From NCBI RefSeq assembly GCF_001028625.1, contig NZ_CP011805.1, positions 2,713,001 to 2,777,000 of the forward strand: DNA of 64,000 bases, read 5' to 3'. Below, in pieces: positions 33,594 through 42,874 of the stretch; within the stretch, counting starts at the first letter, position 1; the number at the start of each line of letters is the position of its first letter. The notes under the pieces are model-generated. The model was given only the letters and a program-made list of their open reading frames with translations. It did no database searches and was not told the origin of the DNA. The translations under genes and the position numbers were made by a program. Source of the stretch: Pelagerythrobacter marensis (lineage in GTDB: Bacteria; Pseudomonadota; Alphaproteobacteria; Sphingomonadales; Sphingomonadaceae).

Positions 33594-36500
33594 ATGAACA
33601 CGATCAAGATCACCAGAATGGCGTTGCTCTGCGGGGCAAGCCTTTTCGCCGGTGCAGCACCAACGGCAGTCTGGGCACAGGAAGCCGAACAGCCAGAGCC
33701 TGAGTCTGCCGAACCCGAGATCGTCGTCGTGGGCACGCAGATACAGGGCGCGCAGATCAATGACGTTCTGCCCGTCACCGTGCTCGACGAACAGGCTATC
33801 GAGAACACGGGCGCTGCATCGGGCGACGAACTGTTTCGCGCCATCCCCCAGGCGGGGACCGTCGCCTTCAACGAACAGAACGAAACCACCGCCAATAACG
33901 CACGCGGAGATGTCGGTTCGATCAACCTGCGCGATCTCGGCACGGGCAACACGCTGCTGCTGATCAACGGCAGGCGCATGACGTTGCACCCCGGCTTTCA
34001 GACCGAACTGCTGGTTCCCGTCGTCTCGTCCGACACCAACGAGATTGCTCCCGGCAGTGTGCGGCGTATCGAGGTCCTGCGCGACGGCGCATCGGCAATC
34101 TATGGCGCCGATGCGGTCGCGGGTGTGATCAACACCGTGCTCAAGGGTAACCTGCGGGGCGGATTCCTCGAAGCGGACTGGCGCGCGTCCGATGGGACGA
34201 GCCTCTACAGCTACCGCCTCAGCGGCGGGCTTGGCTTCGATTTCGGCGGTGGCCGCGGCAATCTGACGGTTTACGGCGGATATTACCATGAAAACGGCAT
34301 GCCCGCGTCGGAGCGCGACTATGCCGCCGACGACAACCGCCTTCCCCTGGTGGAAGGCACGGATTTCGAGGGCGATTCCTCGTTCAACAATCGCAATACC
34401 TTCGGCCCGTTCGGTCAGTTCGACATTCAGGCCCCGTCGGGCAGCACACCGATCGGGGATGACGATTTCTATCTCCAGCCGAGCACGTTCGACAATTGCC
34501 GGCTCGATTTCGGGGGCGGCATCTGCGCGCGAAACGGATCGACGCCGACATCGGCCGTTCGCTACAATCGCAATTCCGGCAACAATCTGATCAGCGAGAA
34601 AAATCGCTACAATGCGATGGCGCTGCTGAGCTACGAGCTGAGCAGCAGCGTCGAAGCGTATGTCGAGGCGAGCTACTACCGGTCGGAAAACCGCCGGAAC
34701 ATCACGCCATCGGCGATTCTCAGTGCCGTTCCCGTGGGCATCTCGCGCGATGCCTACTACAATCCCTTCGGGCCTGAGACGCGCGACGGTGAACCCAATC
34801 CCCAGCGCCTGCCGGGGACCACGATTTCACCGGACGGCGCCGATCTCATCATGGAGCGTTACCGCTTCGTCGACGTCGGCAATCGCGATATCTCGGTGGA
34901 CAAGAACGCCTACCGCATGGTTGCGGGCCTGCGCGGCAATTTCGGCGCGTGGGATTTCGATACCGGCTTCGTCTATTCGGAAGCGGATACGATCGACCTC
35001 GCGCGCAACCGCGTCTCGCTCACGCTGATGCAGCAGCAGATCAATCTCACGACTCCCGATGCCTATAACCCGTTCAACGGCGGTTGTGTGGACGATCCGG
35101 GCAACGGCGATTGCACGCCCAACCCGCAATCGTCGATTGATCCGTTCAGGATTTCCGTGTTTCGCAAGGGGGGCACTTCGCTCGCGCTGGCCGATTTCAA
35201 GATCAGCCGCGACGACCTGCTCCCGCTGCCCGGAGGCGACCTGGGCGTGGCCGCGGGCGTCGAATGGCGGAAGGAAACCTTCTATGACGATCGCGATCCG
35301 CGGCTCGACGGTACGATCACTTTCACCGACAGCGTGACGGGCGAATTCAATGGCAGCGACGTGGCCGGCACCAGCCCTTCGCCCGACACCAGCGGCAGGC
35401 GCCAGGTGTATTCCGCATTCGCCGAAGTGTTCGTGCCTATCGTCAGCCGCGACCTGAACGTTCCGCTGGTCGAAGAACTGAACCTCCAGCTCGCCGGCCG
35501 TATCGAACACTTCAAGGATATCGACGAGACCGCTGCCGTGCCGCGCGTCGCGGCATCATGGACGGTCGTCCCGGGGGTCACCTTCCGCGGCGCATGGTCG
35601 AGAGGGTTCCGCGCCCCCAACCTGGTGCAGGTCAACGACGAGGGCACGACCCGATCGAACACCCGCGACGACTTCATCGTCTGCCAGGCACAGGTCGAAA
35701 AGGGTCTCATCGACGATCTGGGCGCGTGTCCCGGTGCCGGCGTGATCAGCTACCGTTCGGGCACCGAGAACCTCGTCCCCGAAGACAGCACGAACATCAA
35801 TCTGGGCGCAGTGTTCGAACCCGGGTTCATCCCGGGCCTGACGTTGACCGTGGATTACTGGCGCGTGAAGCAGACGGGCCTGGTCGGCACCTTCGGCGAC
35901 GACAACGCCATCGCGCTCGATTACCTTCGCCGCCTCGATGGCGGTTCCAACCCCAACGTCGTTCGCCTTGCGCCGACCGCCGAAGACATTGCCCTGTTCG
36001 AAGGGACGGGCATCGCCCCCGCAGGCAAGATCGATTACGTCATCGACGACTACCTCAATCTGGACAGCCGCATATCGAAGGGATGGGACTTCGGCCTGTT
36101 CTATCGCGTGCCCGACTTCGGGCTCGGCAAGTTCCGGCTTCGCTTCAACGCTGCCCGGCTCAAAAGCTTCGTCCAGTCGGCCGGTCCCGACGGTCAGGAA
36201 CTGCTCGCCGGTATTGCCGCAGGCGTCCTGCCGCTCGACGTCACGGTTGGCGGGCTGGGCGAGCTGCTGGAAGTGAACGGCAGGCCGAAATGGCGCTTCA
36301 GCGGATCGGTGAACTGGGGAAGCGGTCCGGTGGATGTCGGCCTCTTCGGCAACTACGTTGGCAAGGTTTACGACACCAGCGTCTCGCGCGACGATCCGAT
36401 CGTTTCGGACGATCCGAACGCCAACTTCTTCCCCGTCGATCCCTTCTTCACCATGAACCTGTCGGTTGCCTATTCGATCAAGAACGACACGCCGCTCGAC

Positions 36501-36638
36501 GGGACTCGGCTGCGCTTCGCAATCAACAACCTGTTCGACGAAGATCCGCCGCTCGCGGACGAGACTTACGGCTTCTACAGCGATCTGCACAGTGCGCGGG
36601 GGAGAGTGTTCCATGTCGAACTGCGCAAGAAGTTCTGA
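33594..36638 (+). CDS. TonB-dependent outer membrane receptor
   Basis: 1014 residues from ATG 33594 with a strong AGGGGAGGGG ribosome site. Signal peptide to ~residue 24 (cleavage after VWA). A TonB-box-like EIVVVGTQIQG precedes the plug (VLDEQAIENTGAASGDELFRAIP, then VRRIEVLRDGASAIYGADAVAGVIN). The beta-barrel ends in the usual aromatic/charged strand RGRVFHVELRKKF. No N-terminal signalling (STN) domain. Long extracellular loops and ~1000 residues suit a sugar- or polyphenol-type ligand more than a simple siderophore, but ligand is unknown. Probably in one operon with dctA and the esterase. Confidence 0.92.
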   Translation: MNTIKITRMALLCGASLFAGAAPTAVWAQEAEQPEPESAEPEIVVVGTQIQGAQINDVLPVTVLDEQAIENTGAASGDELFRAIPQAGTVAFNEQNETTANNARGDVGSINLRDLGTGNTLLLINGRRMTLHPGFQTELLVPVVSSDTNEIAPGSVRRIEVLRDGASAIYGADAVAGVINTVLKGNLRGGFLEADWRASDGTSLYSYRLSGGLGFDFGGGRGNLTVYGGYYHENGMPASERDYAADDNRLPLVEGTDFEGDSSFNNRNTFGPFGQFDIQAPSGSTPIGDDDFYLQPSTFDNCRLDFGGGICARNGSTPTSAVRYNRNSGNNLISEKNRYNAMALLSYELSSSVEAYVEASYYRSENRRNITPSAILSAVPVGISRDAYYNPFGPETRDGEPNPQRLPGTTISPDGADLIMERYRFVDVGNRDISVDKNAYRMVAGLRGNFGAWDFDTGFVYSEADTIDLARNRVSLTLMQQQINLTTPDAYNPFNGGCVDDPGNGDCTPNPQSSIDPFRISVFRKGGTSLALADFKISRDDLLPLPGGDLGVAAGVEWRKETFYDDRDPRLDGTITFTDSVTGEFNGSDVAGTSPSPDTSGRRQVYSAFAEVFVPIVSRDLNVPLVEELNLQLAGRIEHFKDIDETAAVPRVAASWTVVPGVTFRGAWSRGFRAPNLVQVNDEGTTRSNTRDDFIVCQAQVEKGLIDDLGACPGAGVISYRSGTENLVPEDSTNINLGAVFEPGFIPGLTLTVDYWRVKQTGLVGTFGDDNAIALDYLRRLDGGSNPNVVRLAPTAEDIALFEGTGIAPAGKIDYVIDDYLNLDSRISKGWDFGLFYRVPDFGLGKFRLRFNAARLKSFVQSAGPDGQELLAGIAAGVLPLDVTVGGLGELLEVNGRPKWRFSGSVNWGSGPVDVGLFGNYVGKVYDTSVSRDDPIVSDDPNANFFPVDPFFTMNLSVAYSIKNDTPLDGTRLRFAINNLFDEDPPLADETYGFYSDLHSARGRVFHVELRKKF

Positions 36639-36687
36639 AGCTTCCAGGCAGCCTGGATAGTCTGTCCTGGGGCCAGGGTACCGCGCT

Positions 36688-36725
36688 GGTTCTGGGGGAT
36701 GCGCGAAAGCGCCTCACCCAGAACC
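36688..36725 (+). terminator. Hairpin after the TonB receptor gene
   Basis: GGTTCTGGG pairs with CCCAGAACC (9 bp); inside, GCGC-GAAA-GCGC extends the structure. TTT follows. It lies 50 bases after the receptor stop and before the convergent thioesterase gene, so it likely ends the dctA-esterase-receptor transcript. Confidence 0.7.
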
Positions 36726-36800
36726 TTTCGGATCGTCCGGGAAGTCGTCGGAACACCCGGCAACAGCGGAAAGTGCCGCGCGTGGTGCCGCTTCGGCGGT

Positions 36801-37280
36801 TCAGCCCGCCTTGCCGACTTTGCGGATGACTGCCACGCTTCCGATCGCGACCACGCGGTCATCCACGTAGATCGTCGATTCGGCTACGACGCGGCGCTGG
36901 TCGTGGTGGCGCACCCTGCCTTCGGCGATGATCGTTTCGGTATTCTCGCCGATCGGGGCGAGGTAGCGCAGCTGAAGATCGACGGTCAGCAAAGTCTCGC
37001 CCACGTCGATCATGGTCAGCGCGGCACCGGCGCCTGCGACGTCGATCAGCGATGCAGCGACGCCGCCGTGAATCGTTCCCGTGAAATTGGCCAGGTGACT
37101 GCCCGGCCGGCAGGCGAACCGCATCTGTCCCCGCTCGGCCGATAGCGGCGTGACCCCGAGGGTCCCGACGAAGCCGGCGACCAGGCCCGCTTCGACCCAT
37201 CGCTGCGCGATTTCCAGCCCGCTGAGGCTGAGGTCGAGATCGAACTGCGGCAGAATGCCGGTGATGCTTCCCGATGTCAT
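36801..37280 (-). CDS. PaaI-like hotdog thioesterase
   Basis: 159 residues from ATG 37280, overlapping the upstream stop in ATGA. Hotdog fold with FTGTIHGGVAASLIDVAGAGAALT, where HGG and the following acidic residue are the PaaI-type active site, and DLQLRYLAPI after it. It should hydrolyse acyl- or aroyl-CoA esters. Last gene of the minus-strand run from 43830 (DUF1295, oxygenase, dehydrogenase, thiolase, NMO-like, thioesterase). Confidence 0.88.
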   Translation of the reverse strand: MTSGSITGILPQFDLDLSLSGLEIAQRWVEAGLVAGFVGTLGVTPLSAERGQMRFACRPGSHLANFTGTIHGGVAASLIDVAGAGAALTMIDVGETLLTVDLQLRYLAPIGENTETIIAEGRVRHHDQRRVVAESTIYVDDRVVAIGSVAVIRKVGKAG

Positions 37281-38311
37281 CGCGGGTCGATCCCGCGCCC
37301 TGCGGTCAGCGATCCGAAGCGGTCCACGGCAGCTTCGTACTGCTGCTCCAGCTCGGCCACGATCTCGGCCACGGGCTGGATCGCGCGAATGGTCTGCAGG
37401 CCCTGCCCGGCGGCCCAGGTATCCTTCCACCGTTTGGCGGGTGACTGGCTGGAATCGTAATTACGCTCGCCGGACGGACGGCCGAGATCGTCGGGATCGA
37501 GGCCATTCGCCACCAGGCTGGGGCGAAGCCACGAGGCCGCCGTTCCGGTGATGGCGTCGCTGACCACGAGATCCCCGGTCCCGTGATCGACGATCATCTG
37601 CTTGTAAGCCTCCGGGGCCAGGCTCTCGCGCGAAGGGATGAACCGGGTGCCCATGTAAATCGCGTCGGCCCCGGCGGCGATTGCGCCGGCGATGCCCGCG
37701 CCGTTCGAAATCGCCCCGCCGACCACGATCGGACCGTCGAAGAATTCGCGCACCGTTGCGATGAATGCGAACGGCGACAGCTGCCCGGTGTGCCCGCCCG
37801 CGCCCGCGGCGATGCAGGCAAGCCCGTCGGCGCCGGCATCGGCCGCCTTCCTGGCCAGCGCGAGATTGACGACATCGGCGATCACCATCCCGCCGTAGCT
37901 TTTGACCACCTCGATCACCGGGCGGGGCGAACCCAGCGCCGTGATGACGATTGGCGGACGATATTCGGCGACGAGCTTCAGATCTTCGGCAAGCCGGGCG
38001 TTGCTGCTGTGGGTGATGAGGTTGACCGCCCAGGGGGCAGGCGCTTCCCGCGCAGTTTTACCGGCCGCGGCCGCCAGAGAGTCCGAGATCGAACCCATCC
38101 AGACGTCGAGATCGCCGACGGTGCGGCAATTGGTGGTCGGAAAGCTGCCGACCACGCCGGCCTGACATGCGGCAACGACCAGATCGACCCCGGATACGAG
38201 GAACATCGGAGCCGCAAACACCGGCAGCCGCAGCGAAGGCGGCAATTGCGATCGGCCGTCGGATCGCTGGACGCCGTGACTTGGCAATTCGTGGTTCAAT
38301 GCATCACCCAT
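37277..38311 (-). CDS. Nitronate monooxygenase / enoyl-reductase-like flavoprotein
   Basis: 344 residues from ATG 38311. FMN TIM barrel of the 2-nitropropane dioxygenase family: PVFAAPMFLVSGVDLVVAACQAGVVGSFP at the start, IAAGAGGHTG with the proposed catalytic histidine, VVGGAISNGAGIAGAIAAGADAIYMGTRF for phosphate binding. In CoA-catabolic clusters members may act as double-bond reductases or detoxify nitronates; the actual role here is not readable. Translationally coupled to the thioesterase. Confidence 0.87.
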   Translation of the reverse strand: MGDALNHELPSHGVQRSDGRSQLPPSLRLPVFAAPMFLVSGVDLVVAACQAGVVGSFPTTNCRTVGDLDVWMGSISDSLAAAAGKTAREAPAPWAVNLITHSSNARLAEDLKLVAEYRPPIVITALGSPRPVIEVVKSYGGMVIADVVNLALARKAADAGADGLACIAAGAGGHTGQLSPFAFIATVREFFDGPIVVGGAISNGAGIAGAIAAGADAIYMGTRFIPSRESLAPEAYKQMIVDHGTGDLVVSDAITGTAASWLRPSLVANGLDPDDLGRPSGERNYDSSQSPAKRWKDTWAAGQGLQTIRAIQPVAEIVAELEQQYEAAVDRFGSLTAGRGIDPR

Positions 38312-38337
38312 GATGTTTCGCCCTGCAAGGCCGGTCG

Positions 38338-39591
38338 TCAGGCTGCGGAAGCCCAGGGGCCCCGTTCCAGAATGGTCACGACGGTCGCCGCTTCTTCGCC
38401 GCGGAGGAACCCGCCGCCATTTTCCGCCAGGCCCATACGCGCGCCTTCGATTTGCCCGCTGCCCGCTTCGCCCCGCAACTGCAGCGCCAGATCGTGCAGC
38501 TGGATGATGCCCGTCGCACCGACCGGATGGCCTTTCGACAACAGGCCGCCCGAGGCATTGACGGGCTGGCGGCCGCCCAGGGCGAAATCGCCTTTCGCCA
38601 GCCGCGCGCCGACGGTTCCCGGTTCGGCCAGGCCGAGATTTTCGATCTGCTGCAGCTCTGCATAAGCGGTCGCATCGTGGACTTCGACGCAATCGATGTC
38701 CTGCGGGTCGACGCCCGCCTCGCGATAGGCGGCAATGGCCGTCAGGCGGCCGATATGCTGTTCGAAATCGTCCGTCTCCCGATCGACCCCGCTTCGCAGA
38801 ACGCTTGCGCGGATCGTTACGGCTCGCGCCTTCGCGCTTTCGAGACGCTTCAGCCCTGCGGCATTGCACACCACCGCCGCCGCCGCGCCGTCGCTCAACG
38901 GGGCGCACATCGCGCGGGTGAAGGGAAATGCGATGGGCTTGTCCGCCATCACTTCCGCGACCGTCATCGGCTCGCGGTATTGCGCCCGGGGATTATGCCG
39001 GGCGTGAGTGTGGTTCTTGGCCGCGATCGCCGCAAAATCTTCCTGGCGCGTTCCGAACCGATCCATGTGCGCGCGCGCCTGAGCGGCGTAGAGATCCATG
39101 AATATGCTTCGGCTGCCCGCGCTCCGATCGTCGGCATCGCCACCCAGCGAGCGGACGAAAGCCTTGGTCGCGGGCATGTCGTGGATGTCGGTCCCGCCTT
39201 CGAATGCGGCGGCCATCGCTTCGGGGCGGTCCGGGAAGACCATCTTCTCCGCGCCCACGACCAGGACGATATCGGCCATTCCCGCCTTGAGGTGAGCCAT
39301 TGCCTGGATCAGTGCGGAAGATCCGCTGGCGCACGCATTCTCGATATTGACCACCGGTACGCTTTCGAAGCCGAGCGGTCGCAGCGCGATCTGGCCGCGC
39401 ACGGTGTTCTGCCCTTCCAGCATCGGCTGGCGCGTATTGGAAAACCAGGCCGCATCGATATCGCCGACGCTGGCGCCTGCGTCCTTCAGCGCGGCCTCCA
39501 CCGCCTCGCGCACCAGAGCCTTGACGCTGGTGTCGGGACGCTTGGCGAGGCGGGTGCAGGAAATACCCGCGATATAGACCGGCTCGGTCAT
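38338..39591 (-). CDS. SCP2-type thiolase / acetyl-CoA acetyltransferase
   Basis: 417 residues from ATG 39591, overlapping the aldehyde dehydrogenase stop. The nucleophile is in NIENACASGSSALIQA; VEVHDATAYAELQ and GGLLSKGHPVGATGIIQL supply the other active-site residues, in the arrangement of SCP2-like lipid-transfer thiolases. This class often cleaves branched or steroid-like 3-keto-acyl-CoAs, which fits the surrounding island. Substrate not shown. Confidence 0.9.
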   Translation of the reverse strand: MTEPVYIAGISCTRLAKRPDTSVKALVREAVEAALKDAGASVGDIDAAWFSNTRQPMLEGQNTVRGQIALRPLGFESVPVVNIENACASGSSALIQAMAHLKAGMADIVLVVGAEKMVFPDRPEAMAAAFEGGTDIHDMPATKAFVRSLGGDADDRSAGSRSIFMDLYAAQARAHMDRFGTRQEDFAAIAAKNHTHARHNPRAQYREPMTVAEVMADKPIAFPFTRAMCAPLSDGAAAAVVCNAAGLKRLESAKARAVTIRASVLRSGVDRETDDFEQHIGRLTAIAAYREAGVDPQDIDCVEVHDATAYAELQQIENLGLAEPGTVGARLAKGDFALGGRQPVNASGGLLSKGHPVGATGIIQLHDLALQLRGEAGSGQIEGARMGLAENGGGFLRGEEAATVVTILERGPWASAA

Positions 39592-41303
39592 TCGGGGCGC
39601 CGCCGCTGGACGATGCGGAAGCGGGAGGCGGCGAATGCGAGATCGGCCAGCGAGGCATTGCCGGCCGGGTTCAGCCCGGTGACGTGATAATCGCTGTAAG
39701 CGGCCGCGAAATTGATCCACATCGTGCCGTGCAGGTTGATCGACAGGTTCGCGCCCGCTTCCTCGTAAGCGTCGGTCGAGCGGGCGATGAAGTCCTCGTC
39801 GGTCGAATAGAGATAGGTGGCGATCGTGCCGTTTTCCTTCGCGAGCCGCGTCGCCTGGGCAACGGCATCGTCGCCGTCGTCCGTGGGCACCACGAACAGG
39901 ATGGGCCCGAACTGCTCGTCGGCATAGAGCGCCTCGGCCTCCTTCGGAACGATCGCGACGAGCGGGGACAATGTCCGCGCGTCCGGATAGTCGGGATGGG
40001 CATAAGGCGAAGCTTCGCGCACGATTTCAACATCGTCGCGCCCGGCCAGTTCCTCGCGCACCCGCGCCACCACGTCCATGCTCAATTCGGCCTGCACGGC
40101 ACCCATGACACTGGCGGCGGCAGCAGGATTGCCGACAAGGGCATCGATTTCCGAAGCCAGCGCCTCGGCAACATCGCGCGGGCTCGCTTGCGACGTTCCG
40201 GCAGCGATCCCGCCGCGCGGGACGAACACGGTCTGCGGGCTGGTGCACATCTGGGCCGAAAACAGCGCGGTCGAGCGGGCGATTGCGCGGGCGCTCTGCG
40301 AAAGGTCGGCCACCGAATGCATCACGACGCTGTTCACGCCGCTGGTTTCGGTAAACAGCGCCTTGCGCGTTATCGTGCTTTCGAGATGCGAGCCGTAGCG
40401 GGCGCTGCCGGTGAAATCGATGATCTGTACCGCAGGATCGGCGATGAACTGTTCCGCCACCGGTTCTTCGACCGTATCGGTCGCGAGGGTCACGACGTTA
40501 GGATCGAAGCCGAAGTCTTCCAGCACTTCGCGTGCGACAGCGACGGTCATCGCCACGGGAAGGATCGCGATCGGGTGCGGCTTCATGATCGCCGGATTGC
40601 CTGTCGCCAGATTGGCGAACAGCGCCGGATGCGCGTTCCAGGTGGGGAACGAGGCGCAGCAGATCACCAGAGCAAGCCCGCGCGGCATGATCGTGTAGCG
40701 CTTGTCCAGGGCCACGTCGTCCGGGCCGAACTTGCGGCGCCAGACCGCATTCGGCGTCACGTCGCGCATTGCCTTTACCGCGTAAGCGAGCGCTTCGATC
40801 CCGCGATCAAGGGCGTTGGGCCCGCTGCCTGCAAAGGCCTGGACATAGCTTTGCCCCGCGACGTGCATGATGCCGTGGGCCATTTCGAAGTTTCGGTCGT
40901 AAAGCCGCTGGGCGATTTCGAGGCAGACCATCGCGCGGGTTTCGAAATCGACCTTGCGCCAGCTGCGCAGGGCCGCGCTGCCGGCTGCGATGAGCGCCGC
41001 CGGTTCGCTGCGCGGATAAGTAATGCCCAGGGCTTCGCGTGTGTAGGGCGACACTTCGTTGCCGATCCATTCCGCGATGCCGGGCTGATCGATCCCGTAG
41101 CGGGTGCCGAGAAGCCGTTCGAACGCGGCGCGCCCCGCCGCCGGCTTCTCCGCGCCGTGAATCTTGCTGGAGGGGGAATCCGAAAACGGGCTCCAGCTTT
41201 CGCGCGTGGCGACGGCCTCTATCGCGCGTTCCAGGGTGGCGCCATGTCGTTCCGCCAGCTGCTCGTAAGCCGCGTTGTCGGGTGCGGCAGGCTTGCTCGC
41301 CAT
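39588..41303 (-). CDS. PaaN-like aldehyde dehydrogenase
   Basis: 571 residues. Aldehyde dehydrogenase fold with VICCASFPTWNAHPALFANLA near the cofactor site, IIDFTGSARYGSHLE, and the catalytic cysteine in FSAQMCTSPQTVFVP. The long N-terminal region (YGIDQPGIAEWIGNEVSPYTREALGI) and the MCTSPQ context match PaaN from phenylacetate-type clusters. No PaaZ hydratase domain is present. Likely oxidises an aldehyde made by the neighbouring cleavage oxygenase, a reading that rests on adjacency. Confidence 0.82.
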   Translation of the reverse strand: MASKPAAPDNAAYEQLAERHGATLERAIEAVATRESWSPFSDSPSSKIHGAEKPAAGRAAFERLLGTRYGIDQPGIAEWIGNEVSPYTREALGITYPRSEPAALIAAGSAALRSWRKVDFETRAMVCLEIAQRLYDRNFEMAHGIMHVAGQSYVQAFAGSGPNALDRGIEALAYAVKAMRDVTPNAVWRRKFGPDDVALDKRYTIMPRGLALVICCASFPTWNAHPALFANLATGNPAIMKPHPIAILPVAMTVAVAREVLEDFGFDPNVVTLATDTVEEPVAEQFIADPAVQIIDFTGSARYGSHLESTITRKALFTETSGVNSVVMHSVADLSQSARAIARSTALFSAQMCTSPQTVFVPRGGIAAGTSQASPRDVAEALASEIDALVGNPAAAASVMGAVQAELSMDVVARVREELAGRDDVEIVREASPYAHPDYPDARTLSPLVAIVPKEAEALYADEQFGPILFVVPTDDGDDAVAQATRLAKENGTIATYLYSTDEDFIARSTDAYEEAGANLSINLHGTMWINFAAAYSDYHVTGLNPAGNASLADLAFAASRFRIVQRRRPE

Positions 41304-41346
41304 AGTGTTCGGTCCTTCGTCAAATTCGAAAAGTGGGGCGGTGCGC

Positions 41347-41379
41347 GGGGAAGCGGCGGCTGCAGCCTTCCGCTTCCCC
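41347..41379 (-). terminator. Hairpin between oxygenase and aldehyde dehydrogenase genes
   Basis: GGGGAAGCGG and CCGCTTCCCC form a perfect 10-bp stem with a 13-base loop, in the 89-base gap after the oxygenase stop. No U-run follows directly on the minus strand, so it may attenuate or protect rather than terminate. Confidence 0.55.
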
Positions 41380-41392
41380 GGCGAAATCTCGC

Positions 41393-42823
41393 TCAGACGG
41401 CGATCTTGTCCCCGTCGGCCCAGGTCGCGTGGAAGCCCGCAGGCACGCGAGCCGGCAGAGGAATGCGGGCGATCGGTCCCTGGGAGAATTTCTTGGCATC
41501 CAGGATCAGCACTTCGGATGCGCCGCTTTCGGTGTGCGTGACATATGTGATGACGTAACCATCGTCTTCGTCCTTCGCGTTGGCGCGCGGGGCGAAGACG
41601 GGTTCCGAACCGCCAAGCTGGTCGTCGAAGAGGTATTCCTCCTTCGCGCCGGTTTCCAGGTCGTACTTGATCAGACCCTCGAACCGCTGAAGATTCTCGT
41701 TCGCCATCGCGACATGGTACGACCAGCGGGTCTTGCGTCCGGCATAGGCCTGGTTGATGGCGGGAAATTCGCTCAACCGGTCGTCGAGCTGGCGCGAGGT
41801 GATCTCACCCGTCTTCATGTTCATCCGCCATTCCCAGGCATAGGCGTGGAGCGCCAGGATGTTGACCATGCCGCCGAACTGCCCGTGTTCGGGGTTCGGC
41901 TTGAAGTTGTTCGGCGTCATCCGGCAGGCGATCATGACGACTTCGTCGCCTTCCTCCCACGAATTGGCGACGTGGTAGAGATAGCAGGGATCGGTTTCGA
42001 ACCACTTCACGTCCTGCGCAGTGCCATTGCGCGGCACGACGCCGAACCGGGCGCCGCGCTGTTCGGTCCTGATCTGCCACATGCCGTTGCGGATGCCGCT
42101 GTCGGTGAAGACGACCGGCAGATCGTGCAGGATCACGTAGTTTTCGGTGAACCCCATGTCGTGCGGCAGGCGCGGCCCGGGCAGATCGATCTTGGCGAAA
42201 TGCGTAAGCTCGTTATCGGCGCTCACCACGCCGAAGCTCATCCAGGGTTCGTAGAGAGAATAGTCGAAAAACAGGAACTCGCCCGTTTCGGGATCGACTT
42301 TCCCATGCGCCGATACGTTTCGCGGCAGCTTGCCGCCGAAATCCTCGTTGCCGAGGGTTTCCAGCGTTCGGGCGTCGAGCCGCACGGGTGTGCCGGAGAT
42401 ATACCACAGGGCCATCAGCTGCCCATTGTGCATTACCAGATCGGTGTTGGCCGTGTCCTTGTACACTTTGTTCGGCCGGTCGCGGTTTGCCGGGACCAGG
42501 ACCCCGCGCGCATCCGCACCGTCGCCCTTCATGTCGGCGAGATTGTCGTCCGACAGAACATAGCGATTGCGATATTCGGCCTTCCCGTTTTCGAAATAGA
42601 TCGAATGCACCATGCCTTCGCCGTCGAACCAGTGATGCGGCTCGTCGGGAATTTCGAAGGGGTTGGGGCCATTGCGCACATATGCACCCCACAGATCCGT
42701 GGGCAGTTCACCGATCACGGCGAGGTCGGTCGCGGTAACCTCTTCCAGCTGAGGGGCATAGAAGCCCTGGACGTAAGGGTTCAGCGCGTTGACGTTTCCC
42801 TCTGCGAGACTGGCGGCATTCAT
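41393..42823 (-). CDS. Carotenoid/stilbene cleavage oxygenase
   Basis: 476 residues from ATG 42823 with GGAGAG upstream. Carotenoid oxygenase family, a seven-bladed propeller with Fe(II) held by four histidines; candidates are in NVSAHGKVD, ENYVILHDLPV, an internal YLYHVANSWEEG and the C-terminal AGFHATWADGD. GAYVRNGPNPFE and HWFDGEGMVHSIYF are the family N-terminal signatures. Substrates in sphingomonads range from lignostilbenes and resveratrol to apocarotenoids. The surrounding CoA genes would process the aldehyde products. Upstream motif shared with the DUF1295 gene. Confidence 0.92.
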   Translation of the reverse strand: MNAASLAEGNVNALNPYVQGFYAPQLEEVTATDLAVIGELPTDLWGAYVRNGPNPFEIPDEPHHWFDGEGMVHSIYFENGKAEYRNRYVLSDDNLADMKGDGADARGVLVPANRDRPNKVYKDTANTDLVMHNGQLMALWYISGTPVRLDARTLETLGNEDFGGKLPRNVSAHGKVDPETGEFLFFDYSLYEPWMSFGVVSADNELTHFAKIDLPGPRLPHDMGFTENYVILHDLPVVFTDSGIRNGMWQIRTEQRGARFGVVPRNGTAQDVKWFETDPCYLYHVANSWEEGDEVVMIACRMTPNNFKPNPEHGQFGGMVNILALHAYAWEWRMNMKTGEITSRQLDDRLSEFPAINQAYAGRKTRWSYHVAMANENLQRFEGLIKYDLETGAKEEYLFDDQLGGSEPVFAPRANAKDEDDGYVITYVTHTESGASEVLILDAKKFSQGPIARIPLPARVPAGFHATWADGDKIAV

Positions 42824-42858
42824 GGCGACTCTCCTTTCGAAGACGAGTAACAAAATCG

Positions 42859-42874
42859 GTCTATTAATGCAAGT
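42859..42874 (-). promoter_or_regulatory. Shared 16-bp motif, copy 1 (upstream of cleavage oxygenase)
   Basis: Plus-strand GGTCTATTAATGCAAG, identical in 15 of 16 bases to the copy at 43872-43887. On the minus strand it contains TTGCAT, a possible -35 element, followed by an AT-rich stretch 36 bases before the oxygenase ATG. Candidate promoter plus operator of the neighbouring HxlR-type regulator. Confidence 0.55.
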
